Positions 1 to 11,929 of a stretch of DNA of 64,000 nucleotides are shown piece by piece. The notes beneath the pieces are model-generated. The model was not told the origin of the DNA and made no database searches. It saw only the letters and a program-made list of their open reading frames with translations. The DNA lies in assembly GCA_015680905.1 (NCBI GenBank), contig CM027382.1, forward strand, positions 11,195,501 through 11,259,500, read 5' to 3'. The position numbers and the translations under genes are program-made. Position 1 is the first letter of the stretch. Each line of letters begins with the position of its first letter. Source of the DNA: Coptis chinensis. Taxonomy: Eukaryota > Streptophyta > Magnoliopsida > Ranunculales > Ranunculaceae.

Positions 1-511
1 TTTATCAAACAGATTTTGTTCTTATTATGGTCAGATCTTTCCATGAGGTTTTTGGATTCACTTTGTGCATGTGGTTATCTATGTTTAATAAAATGGCATT
101 TTTTTGTTGTTCTCATTCTGTTCAAATCTTTCCATGGGGTTGTTAAATTCATTATCTGGCTACATTTCTTTGATAAATTTGCTTTGGTTTCTTCTGCCTT
201 AATCTGATTTGGGTTTGTTTTGTTTGTTTGGTCTAGTGGCTAGCTAGGGCCCCTTGTTACAATCTGATTTGGGTTTGTTTAAAGATAGTAGGAACTTCAG
301 TAGCGGCGGGGCTCTTAATTTGATGACTGATGATTGGGAAGGGAGCAGGGATACTAGTCCCTAAGCAACAACACTTTCATCACCTTCTGGTGTCTTGCAC
401 AAGACAGTTACTTCACCATCAGACAGCAGCGGTGGCAACAGTCCCACATACAAGGCTGCAACTAGAACAGAGATTGCTCTTCAATGGATGAACCACAACA
501 AATGAGTATCT
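1..511 (+). other. Host sequence left of the copia element, coding-like remnant from 281
   Basis: Bases 1-280 are T-rich, intron-like and show nothing recognisable. From 281 one frame reads a serine-rich, gene-like peptide (includes MTDDWEGSRDTSP, then TSPSDSSGGNSPTYKAATRT) to a TGA at about 503-505, with a TAA at 362-364 on the way. The same host sequence resumes on the far side of the copia element at 28531. I do not recognise the protein. The stops suggest a dead exon of a host gene broken before or by the insertion. Low confidence that it was ever coding. Confidence 0.3.
441..511 (+). repeat. 71-bp direct duplication, left copy, abutting the copia 5' LTR
   Basis: These 71 bases recur at 28460-28530, directly after the 3' LTR, with 3 mismatches. 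The right copy runs on into unique host sequence and the left copy comes out of unique host sequence, so this looks like a target duplication. Copia integrases normally leave 5 bp. The ends can slide by about 3 bp on the left and 2 bp on the right, because target bases match the LTR ends. Confidence 0.85.
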
Positions 512-1133
512 TGTTGGAAATAAGGCTGGGTCAGACCTGATACGGATAAACTCCCACCAAGATAAGGATAAACTACAGAGATAAGGATAACCACCAGGTA
601 TTGGGATGAGTGTAGGACTCTATCCTAGCCTACATTAGATGAGTATAGGACTCTATCCTTAGCTGATTTTGGATAAGTATGGGACTCTATCCTATACAAT
701 TTTGAGGAGGTGGGAGAGTTCTATAAATAGACCCCCACCCCCTCACATATTGATCATCCCAAAAACAAGCAAAGCTCTCTCTCCCTTTAATGGTGGCCTC
801 CAACGTTTTCTAAAGTAGAAGCTAGTTTTTCGTGGAGATTCCATAGGTGGTAACCTCCATTCCTAACCATTGTCAGTTCTTGGTTTTTGGTTCGTGAACA
901 AAGGTTGCTTCCCGTTCGTGGTTGTAACTTGACTCTAGCTAAGTTGAGAAGAAGAAGATCTTGAGTGTGCGAAGAACATCATCTTCTCCGGTAGATCAAA
1001 GCTTGGAACTTCGAATTGAAAACTGTGACCAAGGTACGATCTTCTGTTTCTGCTGTGCTATTTTATGCATGTGATATAGCGTAATTGTACATATCGTAGG
1101 AATCATGCATGTGATATCGGTAAAAATCCTACA
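512..1133 (+). repeat. Copia 5' LTR
   Basis: About 622 bp, starting TGTTGG and ending CCTACA. A TATA box (TATAAATA) lies at about 722-729. It is followed by a pyrimidine-rich leader start, as expected for an LTR promoter. It aligns end to end with 27837-28459. Confidence 0.93.
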
Positions 1134-1668
1134 TTGGCATCGAGCCAGGTTTTCCATGGTTTGCATGCTTTTAATTAATTTTAAATAATTAGGTTGTTTA
1201 AAATTAATTAGAAATTGCTTAATTTTTTTTTTGCAAAATAAATTATTTATGGAAAATAATTTGGCTATTTTTAATTAAAATTTTAGTGGAAATTTTTTCT
1301 AGGATTTTTTTTTCCTTAGAAATTTTTACATGGAAATTTATTTTATGAGATTATTTCTCTAGAAATTTTAGGATTTTTCACATGTATTTTTTCACGATTA
1401 AAAATTGACATTAGGATGTTTATTTTTACCATGCAGTAATTATTTAAATCTGGATTTTTACTATTGCATGTAAATAAAATTTAAGTAGTAGATTTTTTAC
1501 ATATTCTATGTTATTGATAGTCAAATGCATTGATTTTATTTAATGGCTAGAATCATGCTAGTAGATTATCATGATCATCTCATATGTAAAAATGTGGATT
1601 ACTTAGATTTATTTTAAGAGATGATTCTTATTCGTAGTATCTTATTTTTGAAATTCAAACTTGATAGA

Positions 1669-2279
1669 ATGGCACCCGATGGAAAATCTCCGTTTACCAT
1701 GCTACCTAAAAAGGACTTGTTAAACGATAACAATTACGAACTTTGGTCTAGGAAAGTTAGGCTAATTCTGGCAGATAGGAAGGTCATTGATGTAATAACT
1801 GAGACAAGAGCGTAACCCCACGCGTAGAAGGATTAACACAAGCTGCTTATACTGCTGCACTTAAGAGGTACAATGAGTATACAAGCAGAGACAATGTTGC
1901 CCAAATTGCCATACTTGACACTATGAGGAATGACTTCATGATGCGGTATGATGGCCTTGGATCGGCTAAAGAGCTATGGGAAGCAGTAAAGGCGGACCTT
2001 GGGGGTACGACTACTGCACAGCTGAGGAGGCTACAAATGAGCTTTGACAAATTTATCAAGCTACCCCATACCTCTATGACACAACATTGTACGGTGATGA
2101 GGAACATGGTTGCTAAGTTAGCCCAAGCAGGACAGGTCCTGTCAAATGAACAACAAATTCAAGCTGTCATTAGGTCTTTACCTAAAACTTGGGAACAATT
2201 TCGTCTTATCTTGACGCATGATGACAGTATCACAAACTTTGCACAGGTGCAGAGGAAATGTGAGCTTGAAGAACAAAGG
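1669..2279 (+). pseudogene. Copia gag region, first part (fossil)
   Basis: The protein starts near MAPDGKSPFTMLPKKDLLND and continues with the WSRK and KELWEAVKAD-type segments typical of the copia Gag (UBN2-type) fold. The gag region resumes at 5678-5867 after the solo LTR. It is cut again by the CACTA element, within the zinc-knuckle region. Broken. Confidence 0.8.
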
Positions 2280-3239
2280 TGTAACGCCCGTATTTTTAAA
2301 ATACGTTTTTATCTATTTAATTAATTAATTAAATTATTTTCAAAATTTGTCGGATTGGACTCGGGATACGTGGGCCTGGTTTTTGGGCCCGAGTCGGTGT
2401 TAGGTTTGGGTTTCGGACCCAAGTATATAAACACATTTTTCTAGAAAATAGGGTTCAGAGAAAAATAATATATTAAAAATGGAGGCGGAGATGAAAGCTT
2501 GTTTGCTAGAAATGGGAGCCGACGGTTCGACTACTGGAGGATTCGGCTTGGTTTTTAATACACGCGTGAGTAGTTATATTTTTACTCTATTTCGCAAAAA
2601 GCTTTATCACGGGTTTCCTCCCGTGATATCATTTTTTCGTTATTTTTCGCATCCTGTGGAATTATTGTGTATGGTTAGATGTTAGTATAGTTGAAAACGT
2701 TGGTTTTATGTAATTAATTGAAAACGTTGGTTTTGAATACGCTGGAGCTCGGAACAGGTTATTAATGGCGGTGCGAGCTCCAAAATCGTTTTACTTTTGT
2801 TGATTGTTTTGATATTGGTTGTTGATGTATGATGGACGCCGGGCATGAGGGTGGAGGGGTCGTTCTAGTTAGGCTGAAGCTCCCAAGAAAATCGTTAATG
2901 GCGTTACTGCCATTACTGGGACTTGGGGTTTATGCGTCTTTAACAATCGTTTGAACTGTTTTTGTATAAATTTGGTGGGTTGTTGATGTGGGATGGTGTG
3001 GGGTTGTCGAGTGAGGGCTGTAAGAGCTTGTAACAAGCATTAATGGCGGTCGCGATTTGTAGATCTAGATTTAGAAGAGCTTTGATGTTATGATTTTCGA
3101 TTTTCGCTTTTATTAAAGTTGTAGGGGTTTTCTTGAGGAGAAAAATCGGTGGGTCAAAATGGGTTGTCGAGTGGAGATGGTGGTGGTCGGTTTTGGTGGA
3201 GGAGAGAAGCTAGAGAAGATGAACAGTAACTGTTGATCG

Positions 3240-3860
3240 GTCTGGGCCTTGGGCTTGGTTCTTTGGGCCGGTTTTAGTTGTGATTGGTTGGGCCTTATTT
3301 GGTTTGTTTTGGGCCGAATTTAACCTTTGGTTTTGGGCCAGATTAGATTAGTTCTTTGGGCCAAAATTTCAATGGTGGTTGGGCCGAAATTTCAGTTTTA
3401 GTTTTTGGGGCCGAAAACTTAGTTGTATTGTTGGGCCAGTTCTAATTTTTGGTAGGCATGGGCTGGTTTTCTTTCATTTGTTTCTATGGGCCAGTTTCAT
3501 TTGTTTTGATTGGGCCGGTTTCAGTTCAAGTTTTTGGGCCTGGGTCGGTTTCTCTGGAGGCTTGGGCCTTAGCTTGTTTAGTTGTTGGGCCGGTTTGGTT
3601 TTAAGTTTTGGGCCCGATTTTGGTTGTTTTGTTTGGGCTAGTTTCTTTTGGTTTTGTTTGGGCCCGGATTCTATTTTAAGTTGTTGGGCTCGGTTTAGAT
3701 TAAGTGGTTGGGCCAAAATCTAACTAGTTTTCTTGGACTAGTTTAATTTAAAGATTTTCAGGCCGAATCCAATTATGTTTCGGGCCAGTTCAGTATAAGT
3801 TTTTGGGCCTAAACACTAGTTAGTTATTGGGCCGGATTAATCCGTTGTTTCGGACCAGTT
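3240..3860. repeat. Degenerate TTGGGCC-spaced array inside the solo LTR
   Basis: TTGGGCC or TTTGGGCC recurs about every 20-35 bases, separated by T-rich spacers, for some 600 bp. It creates tryptophan-rich open frames on plus and asparagine/lysine/proline-rich ones on minus, which I treat as artefacts of composition. Confidence 0.7.
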
Positions 3861-4009
3861 CCATATTAATTTGTGGACCAGAGTTGATATATAAGGTTTG
3901 GGCTTGGCCAGTTGGGTCCGAACCTTTACCTTGGTTATGAGCCCATGAACCATGGACCTTTGCCCTTAGCCATGAACCATGGCTATGACCCTGAACCTGT
4001 CGAACACGG

Positions 4010-4130
4010 AAACGACAGTTTGACTTTGACCATGCCAGTTTGACTTTGACCATAACGTGTTGACTTTGACAGTTGACCATTGACTTTGACCATTGACCGT
4101 TTTGACCGTTGACTGTGGAATGTTGACTGT
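4010..4130. repeat. Short TTGACTTTGACCA tandem array
   Basis: Units of about 13 bases built on TTGAC and TTTGACCA recur about eight times in the solo LTR. TTGAC is also the W-box core bound by WRKY factors; any regulatory role is inference. Confidence 0.6.
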
Positions 4131-4995
4131 TTTCCAGTTTTTCACATATTTGATTATATGGACTAATATAGTAATAAAATATTGTCGGACATTATATAAC
4201 GTTGTTTGTCATTATCTAATTATGATTTGACGTGAGTAGTGTGTAAAACATATATATGTTGGGATATATATATTAAATGGAATAGTTTTGGAGACATAAA
4301 TGTATAAATACTCCATTATTATATATGTGAGATGCTACTATGAGGTAGCATAGTATTGATGAATATTTGCCCACCTGAGTGTGGTGTAGTCAATAATATA
4401 TTGTACGTGAAAGTATGAAAATAGTTATGAGATATATTGAGATATTTCTATATATTGTGGCTTAGTGCAATAAGGCAATTGACCTCACGACGCGATATAG
4501 TGGATTTATTATGAGTCATTAATGTATGACACTTGAATAAATTACGAACGAAAATCCTAGAACCTAGCTACCACAACTCATGTGATTGACCTTCCCGGCG
4601 TTTGCTTAATCCAATGGCCTTCGGCGTCCCTTCCGGCGTTTCAAAAGTTGAATGGCCCTCCCGGCGAGTTTAATAGTGGCTTGATTATTCCGTTCGCAAA
4701 ATAGAACGATGATGCGCAATATTTTATGCCGAATAGTGGCATTACTTACATAATTGCTTCCGTGTGAGGATTTACGGTGTCGCGGCATCATCCCGCCGGT
4801 GGTTACGCATCGGAGTGGTTCATTATGTAAGGGGAGGCATGTGGATGTACATGTTCGGCGTTGGGTAGCGATTGTGGTAGCCAGAAACTAGGTAAGACAT
4901 AGATCTGACGTGAATTTTAGGGACACGAAAGAAAGCCCGAAATAATCTAATTATGGTAATATGCTTGGTTGGTTATTTGTTTAGTTAGAACCTAA

Positions 4996-5160
4996 GCCTC
5001 GATGGAGGAACTACATGCCTTATTTATGATGCGATAGTTGGTTGTGTGGTTAGTGGGAAGTTAAAGGCCTCGATGGAGGAACTACCGCCTTTAATTATTG
5101 TACTTGAGTATGTCATATTAGTCGTTGAAAGTTAAAAGCGCCGATGGAGGAACTAACTGC
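4996..5160. repeat. Three 71-72-bp spaced repeats with hairpin potential
   Basis: CGATGGAGGAACTA occurs at about 5000, 5072 and 5143, each time bracketed by an inverted pair of the type AAAGGC..GCCTTT. This lies in the distal part of the solo LTR. Confidence 0.6.
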
Positions 5161-5867
5161 CGTATGGATTATGTATATATTTGTATAAGTATATGTTGTT
5201 TTTTTAGCTACTCACACCAAAGATTTTATAATGTCAATCTGACCCGATTTGCATGTTTGCTTTATCGGGGTGTGTTCATTCAATGAACATAGTTGATAAG
5301 TTTTAGCCAGGTTTAGTGTTGAAGAAGAAAAGTGGTTCTTTGCTTGTGGTTTTGCGTTAGCGTTAGCATCTCGTGGATTTGTTTTGTTTTCCTTGAGGTG
5401 ATATAGAATTTCAGTCTAGACAATGTTTTTGTATTTTCATTTGTAAATTTTATTAAAGAGTTATTGAAAGAAGAGTTGTAACCTAATCTTATTTGTGAAT
5501 CTTTGTCATGAAGAAGACTTTTGTTTAAGTTAAAATTTTTATTGGTTTTTATTATCCGCATATTTAAACTGTTTATGGGTTTTTGGGAGTTGAGAGTGCG
5601 TCACACCTCGGAGATCGAAGAGTCGGGAACAAATAATGTTTTTCCGAATTCTGTCGAAATTCGGGTGTGACAAAAGGCTTCTCAATGAAAAGCCTGTTGT
5701 TCAAACTAAAGCAAATGTTGTCAACTCCAAAAAGAGGAAGGCTCCTTGGAACAAGAAAAGTGGAAAAGGGAAAGGCAAGGAAAAGGCCAAGCCTGACCTA
5801 CAGCAAAAGAAACCTAGGAAGTCGATAGACATGACTAGTGTTGAATGCTTCCGTTATCAGATGGGAA

Positions 5868-6924
5868 CACTAGTAGAAAAAAGGCTTTTTGTGACTGTTT
5901 TAAAATGGTATTTGTGACTGTTCTGTTTGAAACGGTCACAAATGGCATAAAAGGGTTTTTGTGACTGTTTTAAAAGTTTTTAGTGACGCGTGCGTTTTGA
6001 AAACGGTCACAAATGGTTTTTTTTTTAAAGAAGGTGTATATGTGTGGAGAACTATTTGTGACTATTTCACTAAAATAGTTACGTGATTATCGACTCTTAA
6101 GTGACCGTTTGACCCATTATATGACCTAGGTAGTTTTTGGTCTACGCCCACAGCTCCACTAAAAACAAAAAAACACGACACACCCACGTAACCACGTTCG
6201 CTCAACTCCCGCTTTAGTTGAATTGAAACTCTTCAAATTCTGTAATCATACAAACACGAAAAACAGAAACACTTTCGCGAGCTTCGTTCCTTCAAACACT
6301 TTCGCGAGCTTCGTTCCTTCAAACTCAAAGTCTAAACACACTTCGCGACTCTATCTTCACTCTCTCAACCTAAATCAATTCCTCACGACTCTCTCTTTAC
6401 TCATTCTCCATCTAAAATTTATTACCTCTCCAAAATTCAGTTCGGTAATTGAAGACAGACAAGGTTAGTTCTTTATCTCTATTCGATTTTGAATTTGTTG
6501 CAGTAAAAAGTTTTGGTTTTTGAGTTCTATACCAATATATTTTTTGGAACAGGGGAATTTCAATTGATTGTGATTAGGATTTCTACGTGTTCACAGCTCT
6601 CTCAAACAACAATATCCAGTTAAATCAAGTAAGGTATGGGTTTTCATTTGATTTGGATTTTTTTTTTACAATTTGTGCTTTATTCCTGATTTGAGGTGGT
6701 CGTTAGTGTTTTTTTTTTTGGTTTATGAAACGAAGGTTTACTTTAGGGGCTATAAACGAAGGTTTACTTTAGGGGCTATAAACGAAGGTTTCACAAATGG
6801 TTATCTAACATGATTTTTTGTTTTTTAATTTTAAACTAGACTATATTTTTCAGTTAACTCTATTTTCGTATTTGCTTGTTTGTCGACGATAAGGACTTAT
6901 CGTATTTTGTTTTGGTAGCCTGAG
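5868..6924 (+). other. CACTA left subterminal region and leader
   Basis: Holds the terminal inverted repeat, subterminal repeats to about 6060 and a non-coding leader. Two small tandem duplications lie here: a 27-bp unit (AACACTTTCGCGAGCTTCGT core) twice at about 6268-6325, and a 30-bp unit with TTTACTTTAGGGGCTATAAA about twice at 6727-6790. No gene is seen. Confidence 0.6.
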
Positions 6925-9900
6925 ATGGACAAGTCATGGATGTCGAGAGATATATTTTCTACTGAATATGTAGAAGGCGTTAATCAGTTTCTTACATTTG
7001 CTTTTGATAATGCAAAACGTAAGAATTGTATACCCCCATCCATGCATTGAATGTGGGAATATGTACCAATTTGATATAGTGGAGGTGGGGCGCCATCCGA
7101 GAACGAAAAGGATTGAACAAACGTATTGCACATGGGTATGGCATGGGGAAGATGCTCCAAAGGAGTCGATCGAAAGTAGGGAGTCGAGGAAGGTTTTGAT
7201 GAGGGTGGACTAGATGAGGCCGCAAACATCGCAAAAATGTTTGAGGCCACTCGGAGACTTTCATGGGGAACCCGAAAAAACTTTGTGAACCGATTGAAGA
7301 AGCCGATTTACCTTTTTGTACGACGGGTGTAAAAAAATACACCAAGTTATCATCTCTCGTTAAGCTTTTCAATGTGAAGGCAATGAGTGGGTGGTCCGAT
7401 AAAAGCTTCTATGGTGTTGGCTCTGTTTAAGGATATGCTCCCAGATTGCAATGAGCTGCCTTTGACCATGAGAGAGGCGAAGGAAACTTTGTCCGCTTTT
7501 GGAATAAAGCATGAGAAGATTCACGCATGTCCCAATGATTGTATTCTCTATAGAGGTTTAATAAACAAGGATAAAACTACTTGTCCTACATGTGGAGCCG
7601 TCAAGGTATAAGGTGAAAAGAATAATCCCCACCAAAATTATAGTGTTCCAAAGAAAAGTACTATGGTATTTCCTAATAATCCCTAGACTTAAAAAATGTT
7701 TCAATCTGTTGAAACGGCTAAGAATTTGGTATGGCATGCGAATGAAAGAGAGGTAGTTGATGGTCAAATGAGTCACCCAAATTGATTCCCAAACATGGAG
7801 ACACGCCGATCAATCTTGGCCGAGTTTGCGGTGATTCGAGAAGTCTTCGGTTTGCACTTTCAACCGATGGCTTTAATCCACACAGTTCTCTTAGCTTAGC
7901 AGCAGACATAGTTGTTGGCCCGCTATATTGGCGACTTACAACCTGCCACCATGGTCGCGTGCATGAAGAGAAAGTTCTTAATGTTAACGCTTGTTGATAT
8001 CAGTCCGCACCAACCCGGTAACAACATTGATGTTTATCTTGCACCTTTGATTGAAGATCTTCGCTTGTTATGGCAGCCCGGTGTTGAGGTATATGATGCC
8101 TATAAGCAAGAATCCTTTATACTTAGGGCTGTGCTATTGTGGACAATCGCTGATTTTCCGCCTTTGGAAACTTAGCTTGGTTTATCTTGTCGAGGGTATC
8201 TTGCTTGTCCAAGATCGGGGAAAATACAGATTCTATTAGATTGAAACACGGCAAGAAGAATGTATACCAGGCACGGAGATGGCTTCCAAAACCATCCGTG
8301 ACGAAAAAGGAGAAAAGACCATTTAATGGTAAGCAAGAGCTGCGATCAAGTCCAGAATCATTGAATGGGGTGCAAATCTTCACAAAAGTTGAGCATTTCA
8401 AAAACTCATGGGGAAAGCCACCAAAAAGTGCTAGAAAGTCAAAAAAATCAAAGGAGAAGGCGCGAATTAGGTCCAAAGGTTCAAAGAAAAGAAAAAGGGG
8501 AAAGGAGCAAATAAGTTCTAAGGATACTGAAACACCAAAGCGGAGGAAAACTGATGGTGTACACAAAAATCATGAGGAAGGTCGCTGGAAAAAGAGATCT
8601 ATATTTTTTGAGTTGCCTTACTGGAGACATTTGCTTTTGAGACATAACTTGGATGTCATGCATATTGAGAAAAATGTGTGTGATAGCATCATTGGGACTT
8701 TGCTTAATATTCCATTGAAAACAAAGGATTCACTTCAAAGCCGACTTGACCTTGTAGAGATGCACTTAAGGGAAGAACTAGCACCGAGAGAAGAGAGGGA
8801 CAAGATTCTACCTACCGCCAAAGATGTTATACATTATCTAGAGAAGAGAAAGAGGAAGTTTGCAACACAATCGCTTGAACCGAAGGTCCCGGATGGATAT
8901 TGTTCTAATTTCAAATCTTGTGTTTCAAATGAAAGATTTGAAATTATATGGTCTTAAATCTCATGATTGCCACCGACTAATGCAACAACTTCTTCCCCGT
9001 GGCGATACGATCGGTGTTGCCAAAGCATGTGAGGTATACCATTATTCGGTTATGCTTATTCTTTAATGCTCTTTGCACAAAAATAGTGGATGTGTCGAAA
9101 TTGGATAATATTCGAAAGATTTGGTGGTAACTTTGTGTTTGTTAGAAAAGTTTTTCCCACCATCATTCTTCGACATCATGGTGCATTTGATGTTCATCTT
9201 GTAAGGGAGGTCGAGAGCTATGTGGTCCAGTTTTTTCGATGGATGTATCCCTTTGAGAGGTAAGTGAATGATTTTTTTTAATTTATTTATTAAATGTCTC
9301 ACAATGCACGTATCAAAGGTTTAAAGCTTTAAAAAACTTTCTAGGTACATGATGGTGTTAAAGGGATATGTTAGGAATCTAAACCGCCCGTAAGGATGTA
9401 TGGCGGAGAATTATATTGCGTAAGAAGCCGCTGAGTTTTGTGCTTTGAATTCTTGAGTGAAGTAGATGCAATTGGAGTTCCTTCCACAAGAAACATGATG
9501 CATAAATGATTTGGAAGATGGAGATACAATTTGCGATGGAAGACCGATTGGGGGTTCGTGATGTTGTTGAAGTTGATGAGAAGTCTTGGCAACAAGCACA
9601 TCTTTATGTGTTGGAAAACATGAAAGAAGTTCAACCTTATATCAAGTAAGTAGATAAACGCACAATAGTTCAATTTAACTAGATGTTTATCTCCAACGTT
9701 TCCATAAGGGAGCTGGTAGTTAATACTTGTATTCTTTTAATTATTAACATAAAAGGGAGCATATGGACTACCTAAGGCTTCAAAATCATCGCAAGGGTGT
9801 AAAATGGATAAAAGCTGAGCATAATCGCACCTTTATTAATTGGCTTCGCCAAAAGGTATGTTTTGTTAACACTCTATTGTTACTTAAAAAATTAAAACAC

Positions 9901-10564
9901 TGTTCTTAATATTGTTTGAGAACCGTGTTGAGGAAGAGCAAGACATACCAAATAACAAAGTCTCCAAACGCTGCAGTTTTGGCCATGGGACCTAGTCTAG
10001 ATGTCTTTGAAATATTCGGATATGAAGTTAAGGGTTTTCGCTATCACACAAAGGACCGAGAAGCTAAACTAGTCAACCAAAACGAGTGGAGTCGGTGTAG
10101 TGGCCTCAAAGAATGCAGATTTCTAGTGCCAAGGACAAGAATCCTGTAATTTCGATATGTGCTTTTATGGTGTGCTTATGAAGTATGGGTGTTGGATTAC
10201 TTGACCTTCGAGATTCCTATTTTCAAGTGTGATTGGGTTGGCAACAAAGAGAGGCATTAAGGTTGATGAATTGGGTTTCACATCTGTGCAACTTGGTAAA
10301 GTTGGCCACAAGTTCGACCCTTTTATTTTAGCGTCCCAAGCCAAGCAAGTTTTTTATGTGAGTGACCAACTAAATATGGGATGGTCAGTTGTCCTTGCAA
10401 CTCCTGAAAGAGACTATCGCAATAAGAACGATGATGCTGGGTTCGATGATGATTCCATTACAGACAAGGCGCTGCCAACTATTGACTCCTTTGATTTAGC
10501 TAATGAATTGCCATTGCCTTATGCTCGTGAAAATTGTGAAGGGATTTGGGTCGAGCCCGAATGA
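6925..10564 (+). pseudogene. TNP2-type CACTA transposase, decayed
   Basis: The start is ATG at 6925, just after a possible splice acceptor; the protein begins MDKSWM, the start of the transposase-associated domain. The TNP2 domain follows: a zinc-ribbon-like stretch (CPNDCILYRG..CPTCG, about 7530-7600), GNNIDVYLAPLIEDL (about 8010-8060), HNLDVMHIEKNVCD (about 8645-8685), then LKSHDCHRLMQQLLP (about 8950). The C-terminal DUF4218/DUF4216-like part includes CDWVGN and FILASQAKQVFYV (about 10220-10360). The protein would bind the element ends and cut. Reading it needs several frame changes, and many stops interrupt it; some jumps may be introns. Not functional as written. Confidence 0.85.
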
Positions 10565-10770
10565 GTTTTTCTTTAAGTTAAATAAGACTTCTTACTAGTC
10601 ATTATGGGACTTTTCTTTTCTTTTTCTTATTTTTTTTGTTGTTTTTTTATCAGGTTTTAAGAATGTTTCAAGTTTTGTGTTAAACTTACAAAATTAAACC
10701 GAGATGACTAGTCTTTCATTACATTTGCATGTTTACATTTCTAAACAATTAAAGACCTACTTGGTGGAAG

Positions 10771-10773
<3 letters not shown>

Positions 10774-10842
<69 letters not shown>
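10774..10842. repeat. (TA)n microsatellite
   Basis: About 35 TA units in the spacer between the two CACTA genes. Confidence 0.97.
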
Positions 10843-10844
<2 letters not shown>

Positions 10845-11929
10845 ACAAACCTTGCAAAACAAAATGGTCTTTACAGTACACTCATGGATCCGTAAGAGCA
10901 TTGAAATCACAAGAGTATTCAAATTCAAGAGAATTCAGACTTCGGAAGATGGCTCGGAAGATCATTCAACTCCAAAGATGGTTCACAAGGGCATTCAAAC
11001 TCGAAGATGGCTTTGAAGACCATTCGCACTCGTGAGAAGCGGTTGGGCTCAAAAAGATATGGAAGTTGACGAGGCAAAGAGCAAAAGGTTCAAGCAAAAA
11101 AGGAAAGTCGGAAAGAGCGCAAAGTGTGTAAAAATAAAAAATTGAAAAAGGGTGAATATCAAGGAGTTGTTTATAATGAATCACGGGCAACCAATTGGTC
11201 AAGGTGGAACCGACATCGGTAGTTATGGAGGCTACTTGGTGAGGGCAAGAGTAAGGATTACAATAACTAATTGGAAAGATGTATCACCAACATTGAAGAA
11301 AAATTTGTGGATCTCTTTGAAGGTACATTAATCTAATGCTTTATAAGCTAATTTCATTTTGTTTACATGATTAACTAATATGCTACCTACAAATAGGAAA
11401 AATTTAAGTTGGACACAAAATGAAAGATCTATTCATACAAGTCGCGATGGGCAGGTTGTGGAAAGCATTCAAGTCTCGCCTTACTAGACGGTACATCTTA
11501 CCTTTTAAGAATAAACCAAGAGACTCAAGAAAATACCAAAGTTGTATAGAAAAGTAATCACCAAGAAGATTGGGATACTTTTGTAAAAAGTAGACTTACA
11601 CCTGAATTTCTGGTGCGTATTTCTCTTAATTTTATTTTGCTTTTGTTTGTACATGCATGCAAGCTATTGTTTTTTACCGCCTTAGTTTTTGAAAGTCCTA
11701 AAGAGGCTAGTATCCATGTCTTGGTGGATTCCAAGCAAAGAGGTCGTGCCTAGGGAGGTTGGACTTGTGGCGTAAGGCCAAGTTTAGTTTGAGTGGATTT
11801 TGTTGATTTGTGGTTTCCTTTTTTTTAGATTCCAAGTAGGGTTGATTATACAAGAGAGCTTGCGAGAATTTATCTTGTAAGATTCTAGGTGGATTCCTTT
11901 GCATCATCTGTTCTTGGTTGCATGTCATC

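Larger units (their letters stand above)
2280..5672. mobile_element. 3.4-kb solo LTR, probably Ty3/gypsy, inserted in copia gag
   Basis: It starts TGTAACGCCCG and ends CGGGTGTGACA, so the ends are TG..CA and also near-inverted. It is flanked by a perfect 5-bp target duplication AAAGG (2275-2279 and 5673-5677). A promoter-like TATATAA sits at 2424-2430. No gag or pol region was found inside. The end motif and length resemble the long LTRs of gypsy chromoviruses such as Tekay/Del; this family call is inference. A short non-coding LTR element (LARD/TRIM type) is the alternative. Confidence 0.75.

Noticed and set aside
3379-3723. 114-codon tryptophan-rich open frame on plus and an 80-codon one on minus
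   Set aside because: Both come from the TTGGGCC-spaced array in the solo LTR; no domain, and open frames on both strands follow from composition.
10774-10842. (TA)n tract as a regulatory or structural element
   Set aside because: Ordinary microsatellite in a decayed transposon.
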